Position numbers and translations under genes: made by a program | Shown: one piece after another, positions 7,931 through 17,259 of the stretch | How positions within the stretch are numbered: the stretch's first letter is position 1 | Layout: every line of letters begins with the position of its first letter | Source: Salinicola peritrichatus | GTDB taxonomy: Bacteria > Pseudomonadota > Gammaproteobacteria > Pseudomonadales > Halomonadaceae | Reading direction: 5' to 3' | Assembly (NCBI RefSeq): GCF_003206715.1 | Contig: NZ_PZJU01000010.1 | Coordinates: 87,612-151,611, forward strand | Length of the DNA: 64,000 bases | Notes under the pieces: model-generated | Told to the model about the DNA's origin: nothing | What the model saw: only the letters and a program-made list of their open reading frames with translations | The model's database searches: none

Positions 7931-9619
7931 ATGTTCCGTCCGCGCGTGCAGATCCGCCCCCGCACTTATCCACCGTTGCTGTTTCACCCTCTGGGCGGCT
8001 GCGGTGAAATCGGCATGAACCTATCCCTGTATGGCTACGATGGTCACTGGATCGCCGTCGACTGCGGCATGATGATCCGTCAGGACCTGCCCGACCTTCC
8101 CCTGCAGATTCCCGATATCGAGCATTTGGCGGCCAACGCCATGGTGCCGGAAGCGATTTTCATCACCCATGGCCACGAGGATCACCTCGGCGCCCTGGCC
8201 TGGATCTGGCCGCACTGGGGCTGCCCGATCTATGCCACCCCGCTGGCCGTCGAGATGCTTCGCATCAAGTTTCTCGAACAGGGTCTGAAGACCGATGCGC
8301 TCAAGCCGATCTCGCCGGGCAGCCGGGTTTTCAGCGCACCGTTCGAGGTCACCTTCCTGCCGGTAACGCACTCCATCCCGGAAAGCTGTGCGCTTTCGAT
8401 CGTGGCCCCGAACTGCCGGGTGCTGCATACGGGCGACTGGAAACTCGACGATCGTCCGGTCATCGGGCCGGCGATCTCTGCCTCGCAGTTCCAGGCGCTC
8501 GCGCCGGTCGATCTCGTGGTGGCGGATTCGACCAATGCCGACGTCGAGGGACACTCGCGTAGCGAGACCGAAGCCGCCGATGCGCTGGAAGCGGTGATCG
8601 GTGCCTGTACCGGTCGTGTCGTGGTCAGCTGTTTCGCCAGCAATATCGCGCGTATCAAGGCGCTGGGACGTATAGCCGAACGTTGCAACCGTCGGGTCGC
8701 TCTGCTGGGACGCTCGATGGAACGCATGGTGTCGATCGCGCTGCGACTCGGCTACCTCGATGACTTTCCGCCCCGGGTTCCAACCCACGATCTCGGTTAT
8801 CTGCCAGCGGGAGAAGTCCTGATCATCGCCACCGGAAGCCAGGGCGAGCCTCGCTCGGCGCTGTCGCGACTGGCCCAGGGACGCCATCCCGCCATTGATC
8901 TGGAACCCGGCGACGCAGTGATCTTCTCGGCGCGCGCCATTCCTGGCAATGAACGTTTGATCGAACGTCTGAAAAATGGCTTCAAACGTCTCGACATTCA
9001 AATTCACGACGAGAATTCCAATCCGGCGCTGCACGCTTCCGGCCACCCCGCCCGTGAAGAACTGCGTCAGCTCTACGCCTGGCTGAAACCCAAGCTGCTG
9101 CTGCCGGTTCACGGTGAAGCACCACATCAGGAGGCGCACCAAGCGCTGGCAACCTCGCTTGGCATTCAGGTCCCCCTATTGGCGCAAAATGGGGCCTTGT
9201 TGGCGTTGGAAAACGACACCTTGGTCATGCGCTCGCAATACCATCTTCGGCCCCGATTGATTGCCGCGAGAGTGCGGCCCGGAGAACGTCAGGTGCCGAT
9301 TTCTCCTCGCCATCAGCCGCGATCATTGTCGATCGCCTTGACGGTGTTGCCGACGCAGACGGGTTGGACGCGAGTCGGCCGGCTCCTATGGGACAGCGAC
9401 ACGACCCTGCCACTGGACGAGGATGCGCTCGCGGACTGGCTGGATCAGCGGATCGATGCCATTCCCGCCGAAACGTTATTGCAACTTCGCCAACAGTTGT
9501 TCACGCCGCTGCGCGAGTGGCTTCAGGACCGGCTGCCGCTGCTGCCCGAACTGCATTTGCAATTGATGCCAGCCGACCCACAACCGGAGTATGAAGTTCG
9601 TTCCGCTTCTTCGCGTTAG
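7931..9619 (+). CDS. rnj: RNase J-type metallo-beta-lactamase/beta-CASP ribonuclease
   Basis: A 562-residue protein with the full RNase J layout. The metallo-beta-lactamase core has the zinc motif THGHEDHLG (near residue 75) and the metal Asp in HTGDW. The DSTNA segment and a beta-CASP domain follow, with ATGSQGEP and ASGHPAREEL, then the third-His segment LLPVHGE and a C-terminal domain. RNase J combines 5'-3' exonuclease and endonuclease activity on RNA. The start at 7931 is chosen because AAGGA ends five bases before it; an ATG two codons earlier overlaps that site. It appears monocistronic. RNase J is unusual in gammaproteobacteria, which normally rely on RNase E. Confidence 0.88.
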   Translation: MFRPRVQIRPRTYPPLLFHPLGGCGEIGMNLSLYGYDGHWIAVDCGMMIRQDLPDLPLQIPDIEHLAANAMVPEAIFITHGHEDHLGALAWIWPHWGCPIYATPLAVEMLRIKFLEQGLKTDALKPISPGSRVFSAPFEVTFLPVTHSIPESCALSIVAPNCRVLHTGDWKLDDRPVIGPAISASQFQALAPVDLVVADSTNADVEGHSRSETEAADALEAVIGACTGRVVVSCFASNIARIKALGRIAERCNRRVALLGRSMERMVSIALRLGYLDDFPPRVPTHDLGYLPAGEVLIIATGSQGEPRSALSRLAQGRHPAIDLEPGDAVIFSARAIPGNERLIERLKNGFKRLDIQIHDENSNPALHASGHPAREELRQLYAWLKPKLLLPVHGEAPHQEAHQALATSLGIQVPLLAQNGALLALENDTLVMRSQYHLRPRLIAARVRPGERQVPISPRHQPRSLSIALTVLPTQTGWTRVGRLLWDSDTTLPLDEDALADWLDQRIDAIPAETLLQLRQQLFTPLREWLQDRLPLLPELHLQLMPADPQPEYEVRSASSR

Positions 9620-9652
9620 TGTCCGAATTCGAATTCATGACAAGCATCGGAA

Positions 9653-9673
9653 GCAGGATCGCGTCGATCCTGC
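9653..9673. terminator. Hairpin downstream of the RNase J gene
   Basis: A perfect nine-base stem (GCAGGATCG/CGATCCTGC) with a CGT loop, 34 bases after the stop. It has no T-run, so it could be an attenuating or RNA-protecting hairpin and not a simple intrinsic terminator. Confidence 0.4.
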
Positions 9674-9826
9674 CCGGTCGCATCTGAACGACTCGATATG
9701 ATGAAAAGCGCGGCGACCTTTCGGCCAACGCGCTTTTGGGTTCATGCCACTCACTATTCTGCCGTTCGGCAAGCTAGCTCACCGGCTCTGTTAAATGGCG
9801 AATACCGGAGCTTCGAAAACCTTATC

Positions 9827-10117
9827 TTATGCCTTGTTGGCATTTTTCGGTGGACGACCGCGACGCTTACGCGGCTGCTCGCCTACCAGATCGTCCATCG
9901 ACAACCCAGCATTGTTCATCGCCTCGCGGATTTCGGCGAGTTTCTTTTGCTTGTCCGCTTCTTCTTTCTGGCGCTGATGATCTTCCTGCTGCTTCTGCTC
10001 GATCACTTCACCGATGACTTCGGACAATTTATGAAGCTGTTCCATGCTCAACTGTCGCGCGGCCGCACGCGCGACATTCTTGTTACGAGCGATGCGTTCC
10101 AATGATTCGGTGGACAT
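9827..10117 (-). CDS. Small H-NS-like nucleoid protein with AT-hook-like tail
   Basis: A 96-residue, highly charged protein. Residues 1-65 form a predicted helical coiled coil (MEQLHKLSEVIGEVIEQKQQ, then a KQ/E-rich stretch), as in the oligomerisation region of H-NS family proteins. After a GLSMDDL segment comes a basic tail, RKRRGRPPKN (83-92), containing the AT-hook core RGRP. It is shorter than H-NS or MvaT and lacks the usual folded C-terminal DNA-binding domain, so the tail probably binds the minor groove. The ATG at 10117 follows a strong AAGGAGAGG. It has its own promoter at 10172-10199. The family assignment is confident; targets and role are unknown. Confidence 0.75.
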   Translation of the reverse strand: MSTESLERIARNKNVARAAARQLSMEQLHKLSEVIGEVIEQKQQEDHQRQKEEADKQKKLAEIREAMNNAGLSMDDLVGEQPRKRRGRPPKNANKA

Positions 10118-10171
10118 CGTCCTCTCCTTGCTGGGTCCCGATAACGGCATTGCGCCGGATGATTTTCTGAA

Positions 10172-10199
10172 AGTATATGCTTGCGACATCTTTTGGCAA
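10172..10199 (-). promoter_or_regulatory. Sigma-70-type promoter for the H-NS-like gene
   Basis: On the minus strand, -35 TTGCCA (10199-10194) and -10 TATACT (10177-10172) are separated by 16 bases. The start codon is 55 bases downstream. Both boxes are close to consensus. Confidence 0.65.
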
Positions 10200-10210
10200 G
10201 AAATTAAATC

Positions 10211-10241
10211 AAAAAGACACGCGTTAATCGCGTGTCTTTTT
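10211..10241 (-). terminator. Rho-independent terminator after moaA
   Basis: A perfect 13-base stem (AAAAAGACACGCG with its complement) and a five-base loop. The arms end in T5 on both strands, so it can work in either direction. It lies 38 bases beyond the moaA stop and upstream of the H-NS-like promoter boundary, insulating the two units. Confidence 0.9.
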
Positions 10242-10278
10242 AACCAAAGTACAGCGTCGCTGGCGTGGAGAAAGTCGT

Positions 10279-11271
10279 TCAGCCACCCGTCATATTCATG
10301 AATCGCACGACCTGCACATCGCCATCGGTAGTGAAGTGATGACGCTCCGGCTTCAGATCCATCGCCTCGATAATCTGCGCTTTCAGTGGTTCCAGTTCGC
10401 CCGGATAGCGGCGTAACGTCTGGCGCAGATCGACCGAGTGTTCGTTTCCGAGACACAGCAACAAGCGCCCTTCTACAGTGACACGCACGCGATTGCAGGT
10501 ACTGCAGAAGTTGTGACTGTGCGGAGAGATGAATCCGATCCGGCTGCCGCTATCCGCCATACGGAAATAGCGCGACGGTCCCAGCGTGGATTCGGGGGAG
10601 GGAATCAGCGGATAACGGGTTTCGATGTGCGCTTGTACGTCATCGCTGGAGTAGAAGGTTTCTCCGCGCGAGTGATCCGATACATCGCCCAGCGGCATCT
10701 CTTCGATGAAGCTGATGTCGACGCCTTCTCGACGGGCAAAATCGACCAGGTCGAGAATTTCGTCGTCGTTGCGCCCCTTGAGGATGACGGCATTGAGTTT
10801 GATACGTTCGAAACCTGCGTCCTGGGCGGCGTGAATGCCGTCGATGACACGAGCGAGATCGCCGGTCCGGGTCAGACGACGAAAACGCTCGGGATCCAGA
10901 GAGTCCAGGCTGATATTGAGCCGCGACAATCCGCCGTGCCTCAGCGTGGCGGCGTGCTTGCGCAAACCGGCCCCGTTCGTGGTCATGGCGAAATCCTTGA
11001 GCCCCGGTAAACGACCGATATTGCCTACCAGCTCTCCGATGCCCTGACGCACCAGCGGCTCGCCGCCGGTCAGGCGGATCTTCTCGACCCCCAACTCGGT
11101 GAAAGCACGCGCGACCTGATGCAGCTCCTCCAGCGACAACACCTGAGCCCGCGGGAGAAAGGTCATTTCCTCGCTCATGCAGTAGACGCAGCGAAAATCG
11201 CAACGATCGGTCACCGAGATCCGCACGTAGCGAACCTGGCGCGAAAACTTATCGACCAAGGCTGTCATCAT
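10279..11271 (-). CDS. moaA: GTP 3',8-cyclase (molybdenum cofactor step 1)
   Basis: Radical-SAM enzyme that, with MoaC, converts GTP to cyclic pyranopterin monophosphate. It has 330 residues. The N-terminal [4Fe-4S] cluster motif CDFRCVYC (CxxxCxxC) and the C-terminal cluster cysteines ([11 protein letters not shown], then LLCLG) are both intact, as are LTGGEPL and the conserved C-terminal Gly-Gly (MTGG). The ATG at 11271 overlaps the moaE stop as ATGA, so translation is probably coupled. Last gene of the Moco block, followed by a strong terminator at 10211-10241. Confidence 0.97.
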   Translation of the reverse strand: MMTALVDKFSRQVRYVRISVTDRCDFRCVYCMSEEMTFLPRAQVLSLEELHQVARAFTELGVEKIRLTGGEPLVRQGIGELVGNIGRLPGLKDFAMTTNGAGLRKHAATLRHGGLSRLNISLDSLDPERFRRLTRTGDLARVIDGIHAAQDAGFERIKLNAVILKGRNDDEILDLVDFARREGVDISFIEEMPLGDVSDHSRGETFYSSDDVQAHIETRYPLIPSPESTLGPSRYFRMADSGSRIGFISPHSHNFCSTCNRVRVTVEGRLLLCLGNEHSVDLRQTLRRYPGELEPLKAQIIEAMDLKPERHHFTTDGDVQVVRFMNMTGG

Positions 11272-11729
11272 TGCTCCCAACGACCGGCATCGTCCCGGTC
11301 GCTTTGTCGTTCCGAGACCCAATAGTCACCGCTAGCGGTGTGTTCTTTCTTCCAGAAAGGCGCTCGGGTTTTCAAATAATCCATGACGAAGTCGCAAGCC
11401 TCGAAGGCGGCTCGGCGATGGGCGCTGGCAACCAAGACCAGGACAATGGGATCACCGGGCCGGAGCCGGCCGACACGATGGGTCACGCTAACCGCTTGCA
11501 GGTCCCACCGAGACAAGGCTTCCCGAGCGATCGCTTCGAGAGCACGCTCGGTCATGCCGGGAAAGTGCTCCAGGGTCAGGGACTGCACATCGGGCCGTTC
11601 ATTGAAGTCTCTGACCAGGCCGGTGAAGCTGACTATTGCCCCGATATCGCTGCGCCGTCGCGTCAGCCACTGCTGCTCGGCACCGATGTCGAATGCGGCT
11701 TCCTGAACCCGAATGTCGACCGTCATCAT
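11268..11729 (-). CDS. moaE: Molybdopterin synthase catalytic subunit MoaE
   Basis: Large subunit of molybdopterin synthase, which inserts the dithiolene sulfurs into cPMP using the thiocarboxylated MoaD C-terminus. It has 153 residues, the usual length. FTGLVRD, LEHFPGM, RVGRL and APFWKKE with its catalytic Lys are present. Two consecutive ATG codons (11729 and 11726) follow GCAGGAG, and the second has the better spacing. It starts 12 bases after the moaC-moaD fusion and overlaps moaA by four bases. Its partner MoaD is supplied here by the tail of the upstream fusion protein. Confidence 0.96.
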   Translation of the reverse strand: MMTVDIRVQEAAFDIGAEQQWLTRRRSDIGAIVSFTGLVRDFNERPDVQSLTLEHFPGMTERALEAIAREALSRWDLQAVSVTHRVGRLRPGDPIVLVLVASAHRRAAFEACDFVMDYLKTRAPFWKKEHTASGDYWVSERQSDRDDAGRWEQ

Positions 11730-11741
11730 CGGCTCCTGCTT

Positions 11742-12560
11742 TCAGCCGCCGGTAACCGGCGGAAAGAAGGCGATCTCGTCGCGCTCGTCCACGGCCGTCG
11801 TATCGTTGACCATTACCTGATTGCGTGCCGCCAATACGCGCCGTTCTTCGAGAACCGAAAAGCGTGAGTCGAGCGCGATCAATGCGCGTTTGACCCCGGC
11901 CACGTCACGGGAAGTCAATCGATCGCATGCCAGCGACATTTCCGATTGCCCGAGACGCTCACGCAGCTCGGCGAGAAAACGAATCGTCAAAGTGCCGTTG
12001 TCTCGCGCCACCTTTTCCCCATCTTCCCCATCTTCAATGGCGACATCGAAGCCGTCATGGCGCTTGGCATCGGTCTCTTCCAGGCTTGTCGAACGCGACC
12101 AATCGCCGGATCGCCCGCCGCTTTTCTCTTCCAGACGGATGGCGTCGATCGTCATGCCCTTGTCGACGGCCTTGCACATGTCGTAAAGCGTGAGACATGC
12201 CACCGAGACGGCGGTCAGCGCTTCCATCTCGACCCCGGTGCGTCCGTTTAGGCGACACATGGCCTCGACATGTACGCAGCTTTGCGCTTCGTCCATTTCG
12301 AAATCCACGCTGACCTTGGACAACGGCAGAGCGTGACACAGGGGAATCAACTCATGCGTGCGCTTGGCGGCCAGGATACCAGCGATACGGGCCGTGGCCA
12401 GCACGTCGCCTTTCGGCAGGCCGCCCTCCAACAGCAACGCCAGCGTGGCGGGCTGCATGTGAATACAGCCGCGCGCGCGTGCTTCCCGACGACTTTCCCG
12501 CTTGTCGGCGACATCGACCATGTGGGCTTCACCGCGCGCGTTGAGGTGCGTGAGCGTCAT
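11742..12560 (-). CDS. moaCD: MoaC-MoaD fusion: cPMP synthase joined to molybdopterin synthase sulfur carrier
   Basis: One uninterrupted 272-residue reading frame. Residues 1 to about 154 are a full MoaC, with the active-site stretches [27 protein letters not shown] and [10 protein letters not shown]. Residues 155-187 are a polar, acidic linker. Residues 188-272 are a ubiquitin-like MoaD ([15 protein letters not shown]...) ending [12 protein letters not shown], so the C-terminal Gly-Gly needed for adenylation by MoeB and thiocarboxylation is free. No separate moaC or moaD exists nearby. The ATG at 12560 is chosen over an in-frame TTG at 12581. First gene of moaCD-moaE-moaA; both activities are expected but unproven. 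Confidence 0.9.
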   Translation of the reverse strand: MTLTHLNARGEAHMVDVADKRESRREARARGCIHMQPATLALLLEGGLPKGDVLATARIAGILAAKRTHELIPLCHALPLSKVSVDFEMDEAQSCVHVEAMCRLNGRTGVEMEALTAVSVACLTLYDMCKAVDKGMTIDAIRLEEKSGGRSGDWSRSTSLEETDAKRHDGFDVAIEDGEDGEKVARDNGTLTIRFLAELRERLGQSEMSLACDRLTSRDVAGVKRALIALDSRFSVLEERRVLAARNQVMVNDTTAVDERDEIAFFPPVTGG

Positions 12561-12687
12561 GCTGAATTCGCCTCGCTTCAAAACTTTACGTCAGACATCA
12601 AGCCTAAACATCAAGCATAGTGTGAATGTCGGGACAATACCTGTCATTCCTATCGCGCGGGTCCGAAAAGCCGCTGTCGCAACGCCA
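12561..12687 (-). other. moaCD leader
   Basis: 127 bases between mobB and moaCD. It holds a direct repeat of ACATCAAGC (period 13, about 12595-12616) and a short GACA/TGTC dyad (about 12632-12645). I see no convincing molybdenum cofactor riboswitch or ModE site. A promoter is likely but not clearly placed. Confidence 0.4.
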
Positions 12688-13272
12688 TCAGCGCGAAGGG
12701 GATGCCTGTCGGCTAGCCCAGGCGATGATCCATTCGAGAATGGCGTCGATATCGTCCAGATCCAGCCGCTCCACGTCCTGCGGCAACGTATCGATGGCGC
12801 TGCCAAACTCGTCAGGCTTCGATTCATTAAACTTCAGTGCAATGGCCTTTACCCAGGGATCGCTCGCGGCCAGAGGCGTCATGCGTTCGCCCCGATGCAA
12901 CTCCAGCTTGGGCAATGGCCATGCCTTGAACCCTTCGACCAGAATCAGCGCCGGCTCGAGCGCGGCAACCTGCGCGACCAGCGCGGGCAGATCCGGCTCG
13001 TCCTGCCCTGGCGTCTCCATCATCAGTGCGAATCGACGGTTTGAGGCCACGACCATCGGCGCGGCTCCCGCCTGACGCAGGCGATGACTGTCCTTGCCCG
13101 GTTTATCGACGTCGAACTGGTGATGCGCGTGCTTGATGACCGCCGTCGGCCAGCCCCGCTCACGCAGGCGGGGCAACAGCGCCTCCAGCAACGTGGTCTT
13201 GCCGGTCCCGCTCCAGGCCGCGATGCCGAGAACGGGAATATCGCAGGCCAGCCGCTCATGCTCATGATTCAT
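12688..13272 (-). CDS. mobB: Molybdopterin-guanine dinucleotide biosynthesis adaptor MobB
   Basis: A 194-residue P-loop GTP-binding protein that assists MobA in attaching GMP to molybdopterin. Walker A is GIAAWSGTGKTTL near residue 16, followed by KHAHHQFDVDKPGKDSHR, typical of MobB, and LILVEGFK. The ATG at 13272 (MNHEHERL) follows GGAGGAAAGG and overlaps the mobA stop by 11 bases, so the two are probably translationally coupled. A longer in-frame start at 13434 lies deep inside mobA and is rejected. Confidence 0.94.
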   Translation of the reverse strand: MNHEHERLACDIPVLGIAAWSGTGKTTLLEALLPRLRERGWPTAVIKHAHHQFDVDKPGKDSHRLRQAGAAPMVVASNRRFALMMETPGQDEPDLPALVAQVAALEPALILVEGFKAWPLPKLELHRGERMTPLAASDPWVKAIALKFNESKPDEFGSAIDTLPQDVERLDLDDIDAILEWIIAWASRQASPSR

Positions 13273-13870
13273 CGCCCTTTCCTCCCCGCGCACCGCTTTC
13301 TGCTCGGACGTGGTCCTGCGGCGTGTTGAGATTGGCGAATCGTGGGCCGAGATCGGAGAAGTCGATTTCGCACCAGCGATGGCGCGCATACCAATGCACG
13401 ACCTTGCCGCCGCCATCAGCGAGCCATGCGGCAAGATCGTCGCGCAGCGAGGTACGAATCAACGCCACCAGGGGTTGCAGTCGCTCGCCATCATGGGCCA
13501 CGGCGATGTCGGCCTCGTCGCGGGCGCGCGCGAGACGCTCGCAGGTTTCCAGCGGCAACCACGGCATGTCCACCGGTGCCAGCAGCATCCATGGCGTAGC
13601 GACCAGCCGCATGGCACCCAGCGCTCCGGCCAGGGGGCCGGGGTAATCCGGCAGCGGGTCGGTGACGATCGGCACGCCCAGGCCGCGGTAGCGCTCGAGG
13701 TGACGATTGGCACTGACGACGAGCCCGCCCACCTGGGGCGCCAACCGCAACAGAGCATGTTCGACCAGCGGGCGGCCGTCGAGCATCAGCCACCCCTTGT
13801 CCTGGCCTCCCATGCGCCGCCCACGACCGCCGGCGAGGATCACGCCGGTGACATCGGTAGGCGAAATCAC
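13262..13870 (-). CDS. mobA: Molybdenum cofactor guanylyltransferase
   Basis: Transfers GMP from GTP to molybdopterin to form MGD, used by DMSO-reductase-family enzymes. It has 202 residues. The nucleotidyltransferase signature [19 protein letters not shown] lies at residues 9-27, with [14 protein letters not shown] and [10 protein letters not shown] further on. It starts with GTG at 13870, overlapping the upp stop as GTGA. The unusual start and the overlap imply that mobA translation depends on upstream upp ribosomes. Confidence 0.95.
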   Translation of the reverse strand: MISPTDVTGVILAGGRGRRMGGQDKGWLMLDGRPLVEHALLRLAPQVGGLVVSANRHLERYRGLGVPIVTDPLPDYPGPLAGALGAMRLVATPWMLLAPVDMPWLPLETCERLARARDEADIAVAHDGERLQPLVALIRTSLRDDLAAWLADGGGKVVHWYARHRWCEIDFSDLGPRFANLNTPQDHVRAESGARGGKGDES

Positions 13871-14496
13871 CGGGTACCGAAGATCTTGTCGCCGGCATCG
13901 CCGAGCCCCGGCACGATGTAGCCGTTTTCATCGAGTTTCTCATCGACGGCGGCAGTATAGATATCGACCTCGGGATACGCCTGCCTGACGCGTTCGATGC
14001 CTTCGGGGGCCGCCACCAGCACGATGACCTTGATCTGCTGGCAGCCACGCTGCTTGAGCATATCCAGTGTCGCCACCATCGAGCCGCCGGTCGCCAGCAT
14101 CGGGTCGATGACGATCGCCAGGCGCTCGTCCAGCGCACTGACGAACTTCTCGAAGTACGGTACCGGCTCCAGCGTCTCCTCGTTGCGGTAAAGGCCGACG
14201 ACGCTGATACGGGCACTGGGAATCAGGTCGGTGACGCCATCGAGCATGCCCAGACCGGCGCGCAGGATCGGCACGATGGTGACCTTCTTGCCCTTGATCT
14301 GCTCGATTTCGATCGGTGAGCCATTCCACCCTTCGATCGTTGCCGACTCCAGCTCCATATTCTGGGTCGCCTCATAGGTCAACAGCTTGGCCACTTCGCA
14401 GGCCAACTCACGGAAACTCTTGGTGCTGATGTCGGCAGCGCGCATCAGTCCGAGCTTGTGTTTGACCAGGGGATGGGCGATGTGGTGAACACTCAT
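13867..14496 (-). CDS. upp: Uracil phosphoribosyltransferase
   Basis: Pyrimidine salvage: uracil plus PRPP gives UMP. It has 209 residues, the family norm. The PRPP site [19 protein letters not shown], the RAGLGM motif and the C-terminal [11 protein letters not shown] loop are all present. It begins at the ATG at 14496. It is first in an upp-mobA-mobB unit with a four-base overlap to mobA. The pairing of a pyrimidine-salvage gene with Moco guanylylation genes has no obvious biochemical link, but UMP supply ties in with the Rut locus nearby. Confidence 0.97.
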   Translation of the reverse strand: MSVHHIAHPLVKHKLGLMRAADISTKSFRELACEVAKLLTYEATQNMELESATIEGWNGSPIEIEQIKGKKVTIVPILRAGLGMLDGVTDLIPSARISVVGLYRNEETLEPVPYFEKFVSALDERLAIVIDPMLATGGSMVATLDMLKQRGCQQIKVIVLVAAPEGIERVRQAYPEVDIYTAAVDEKLDENGYIVPGLGDAGDKIFGTR

Positions 14497-14576
14497 GGTC
14501 GGCGCCTTCGTCGAAAATGGAAAACACCGACATTGTACGCGAGAAGCCCCGTCTCAAGCGACGCGACATGCAAGCC

Positions 14577-15266
14577 TCACATGACGTGAGCAGGCAACTG
14601 CCAGTCGATGGCGCCGCGGCCCCTGACCTTGAGAAAATCGTTGGCCTGGGAGAAATGGCGCTTGCCGAAGAAGCCACGATGGGCGGACAACGGCGAGGGA
14701 TGCGGCGAGTGCAGCACCAAGTGCTTGCGGCGATCGACGAAGTCCGCCTTTTTCTGGGCATAGCTGCCCCACAGCAGGAAGACGACCCCGTCACACTGCT
14801 CGTTGATCACCTGAATGGCACGGTCGGTGAAGGTTTCCCAGCCCTGATTGCGGTGAGAACCGGCGTTGCCCTGCTCCACCGTCAACACGCTGTTGAGCAG
14901 CATGACACCCTGGCGGGCCCAGCTTTCGAGAAAGCCGTGATTCACCGGCGTGGTGCCGACATCCGCGGCCAGCTCGCGATAGATGTTCTGCAATGACGGC
15001 GGCGTCGGCACCCCGGGGCGGACGGAAAAGCACAGCCCGTGCGCCTGATTGGGTCCATGATAAGGATCCTGTCCCAGAATCACCACACGGACCTGATCCA
15101 GCGGGGTCAGTTCGAAGGCGCGAAACCAGTTCGATGAATGCGGATAGATGACCTTGTGCGCCGCCTTCTCGGCGGCCAGGAACGCACGCAGCCGCTGCAT
15201 GTAGGCAGCGTCGAATTCCGCTCCCAAATGACGATTCCAGCTCTCGGGCAACGGCGACTTGGACAT
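14577..15266 (-). CDS. ung: Uracil-DNA glycosylase
   Basis: Family 1 enzyme that excises uracil from DNA to begin base-excision repair. It has 229 residues. The catalytic water-activating motif [14 protein letters not shown] and the minor-groove loop [11 protein letters not shown] with its catalytic His are intact. The ATG at 15266 is the only reasonable start. The stop lies 80 bases upstream of upp on the same strand; gpt ends about 40 bases upstream of the ung start. Confidence 0.97.
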   Translation of the reverse strand: MSKSPLPESWNRHLGAEFDAAYMQRLRAFLAAEKAAHKVIYPHSSNWFRAFELTPLDQVRVVILGQDPYHGPNQAHGLCFSVRPGVPTPPSLQNIYRELAADVGTTPVNHGFLESWARQGVMLLNSVLTVEQGNAGSHRNQGWETFTDRAIQVINEQCDGVVFLLWGSYAQKKADFVDRRKHLVLHSPHPSPLSAHRGFFGKRHFSQANDFLKVRGRGAIDWQLPAHVM

Positions 15267-15305
15267 GCCGGCTCGCTCCGTCGTCAGCGAAGATGAATGG
15301 ATGGC

Positions 15306-15794
15306 TCAGGACTTCGGCGGACGCACCTGGTCCACCAATGGCTCGACATAGGCGTGGCCGAGATCCCAGGGAAACTGGATCCAGCAGTCCTGCGCCACTT
15401 CGGTGAGGTATTGATCGACCAGCGGCCGCCCTTCCGGCTTGGCGTAGACAGTCACGAAATGCGCCTTGGGCAGCATGTCGCGAACCACCCGCGCGGTCTT
15501 GCCGGTATCCACCAGATCGTCCACCAACAGCCAGCCGTCGCCGTCATGATCCACGCCCTTCATGACATCCAACTGCCCCTGTGTCTGATCGTCGTAACTC
15601 TTGATGCAGACGGTATCGATCAGGCGTACGTTGAGCTCGCGCGCGATCAGCGCCGCCGGAATCAGACCGCCGCGCGTGATCGCCACGATCCCCTTGAAGT
15701 CGCGCTCGACGAGGTGATGACAGAGCGTGCGCACGTCGCGGTGCAGTTGATCCCAGGAAACCGTGAAATGATGGTGATAACGATCGGCGCTCAT
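15306..15794 (-). CDS. gpt: Xanthine-guanine phosphoribosyltransferase
   Basis: Salvage of guanine and xanthine to GMP and XMP. It has 162 residues, close to the E. coli length of 152. It begins [20 protein letters not shown]; the PRPP motif [14 protein letters not shown] and the ITRGGLIPA loop are present. The ATG at 15794 is preferred over an extension overlapping apt. It follows apt by only seven bases, making an apt-gpt purine-salvage pair. Confidence 0.93.
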   Translation of the reverse strand: MSADRYHHHFTVSWDQLHRDVRTLCHHLVERDFKGIVAITRGGLIPAALIARELNVRLIDTVCIKSYDDQTQGQLDVMKGVDHDGDGWLLVDDLVDTGKTARVVRDMLPKAHFVTVYAKPEGRPLVDQYLTEVAQDCWIQFPWDLGHAYVEPLVDQVRPPKS

Positions 15795-15801
15795 GGCGAA
15801 G

Positions 15802-16350
15802 TCACTCGTCTTCGGTGAAACTGCAGACGGCGAAGACACTGTAACCGGCTTCGCGAATCTTGGTGGAACCGCCCAACTCGGGCAAATCGAGAATAGTGGC
15901 GGTTTCGACCACGTGGCCGCCGCTGCGCTGGATCAGCGAGGCCGCCGCCAGCATGGTGCCGCCGGTGGCGATGATGTCGTCGATCAGCACGATGCGGTCG
16001 TTCTCGCGGAAGGCGTCGGCATGCAGTTCGACGGTCGACTCGCCGTACTCCAGCTTGTAGGTCTCGCTGATGGTCTGGAACGGCAACTTGCCCTTCTTGC
16101 GCACCGGCACGAAGCTGCAACCCAGTTCGTAGGCGAGCGGCGCGCCGACGATGAAGCCGCGGGCATCGATCGCGGCCACGGCGTCGACCTCGAGCTCCTG
16201 ATAGCGGTGCACGAAGCTGTCGATCAGCTTGCGAAAGGCGGCGCTATTCTGCAGCAGCGGCGTAATGTCGCGAAAATTGACGCCGGGCTGCGGCCAATCG
16301 GGCACGGTGCGAATGACCGACTTGATGTAGTCACCGTAGATACTGCTCAT
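15802..16350 (-). CDS. apt: Adenine phosphoribosyltransferase
   Basis: Salvages adenine to AMP using PRPP. It has 182 residues starting at [11 protein letters not shown], the usual length. It shows the PRPP motif [13 protein letters not shown] and the [14 protein letters not shown] segment typical of bacterial Apt. A longer in-frame start at 16404 adds 18 residues not expected in the family. It is first of the apt-gpt pair, 114 bases downstream of riboflavin synthase on the same strand. Confidence 0.96.
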   Translation of the reverse strand: MSSIYGDYIKSVIRTVPDWPQPGVNFRDITPLLQNSAAFRKLIDSFVHRYQELEVDAVAAIDARGFIVGAPLAYELGCSFVPVRKKGKLPFQTISETYKLEYGESTVELHADAFRENDRIVLIDDIIATGGTMLAAASLIQRSGGHVVETATILDLPELGGSTKIREAGYSVFAVCSFTEDE

Positions 16351-16464
16351 CGAAGGAAACTCCGGAATCTGAAACAATCGACCTGGAACAAATCGGCCGC
16401 GCAAAGGCGCTTATGTTACCCAAGCCGCAGCGTCGACGCGACCCATCCGGACAGCACGGTCAAC

Positions 16465-17073
16465 TCATCCGCGCGATGCCAGTACCCGTTCGACGGTTTC
16501 CACGATCGCCTGGGTCTGGGGATCGACTTCGATATTGACCCGGTCCCCCGGCACGCGTTCGCCGATGGTGGTGCGCGCCAGGGTCTCGGGAATCAGGTTG
16601 ACGCAGAAACGCCCCCCTTCCACGCTGCCGACGGTCAGGCTGATGCCGTCGATACCGATGTAGCCCTTGTCGAACACGAAGCGCGCAAGCGCATCCGGCA
16701 GTTCGAACCACAACCGCCGATTGTTGGGCGCCTCATCGATCTCCGCCACGGTAACCATGCCCATGATATGGCCGGACATGGAATGGCCGCCGATCTCGTC
16801 GCCGAAGCGGGCGGCCCGCTCGAGATTGACCCGGTCGCCGGCGACCAACTGGCCGAGATTGGTCAGGCGCAACGTCTCCCGCATCAGATCGAAGCTGACG
16901 TGCTCGCCCTCGATGGCCGTCACCGTGAGGCAGCATCCGTTGTGAGCGACCGAAGCGCCCAGGGTCAGCCCTTCCCGCATCGCCGGCGACATGGCGAGAA
17001 CATGCGTGCGCAGCTGTTCGCGTTCTTCGATGGCAACCACCGTGCCGATGTCCTGCACGATCCCGGTGAACAT
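16465..17073 (-). CDS. ribC: Riboflavin synthase, alpha subunit
   Basis: Dismutates two 6,7-dimethyl-8-ribityllumazine molecules to riboflavin. It has 202 residues and starts MFTGIVQDIGTV, the family hallmark. Two lumazine-binding repeats are seen: the first carries SVAHNGCCLTV and the second GISLTVGSVEGG, each followed by a conserved ET-L-R/TT segment. The ATG at 17073 is chosen; the upstream extension is unrelated. It stands apart from other rib genes here, and no FMN riboswitch is visible in its leader. Confidence 0.95.
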   Translation of the reverse strand: MFTGIVQDIGTVVAIEEREQLRTHVLAMSPAMREGLTLGASVAHNGCCLTVTAIEGEHVSFDLMRETLRLTNLGQLVAGDRVNLERAARFGDEIGGHSMSGHIMGMVTVAEIDEAPNNRRLWFELPDALARFVFDKGYIGIDGISLTVGSVEGGRFCVNLIPETLARTTIGERVPGDRVNIEVDPQTQAIVETVERVLASRG

Positions 17074-17259
17074 GACTCGCCTCCCCTGCCGACGCTTCGC
17101 CATGGTTGGTGAAGCTGAATTCGCCTTTTGTCGAGCCGCGAATTCTAGCACGTGCGTGACGGAGCCAGCGAAATTGACGCCCCTGCGAGCCGACCCTAAG
17201 ATTGCAGCGCAATGGATCGCGCCGATTTGTTCCCGGATTGCAGGCGCGCCGGTGTACGG

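Noticed and set aside
12561..12687. Possible Moco riboswitch or ModE site before moaCD
   Set aside because: The leader is short and lacks the conserved Moco-RNA blocks or a ModE palindrome; only a small direct repeat is present.
17074..17259. Possible FMN riboswitch before riboflavin synthase
   Set aside because: None of the conserved RFN blocks can be found, and the paired stems could not be drawn.
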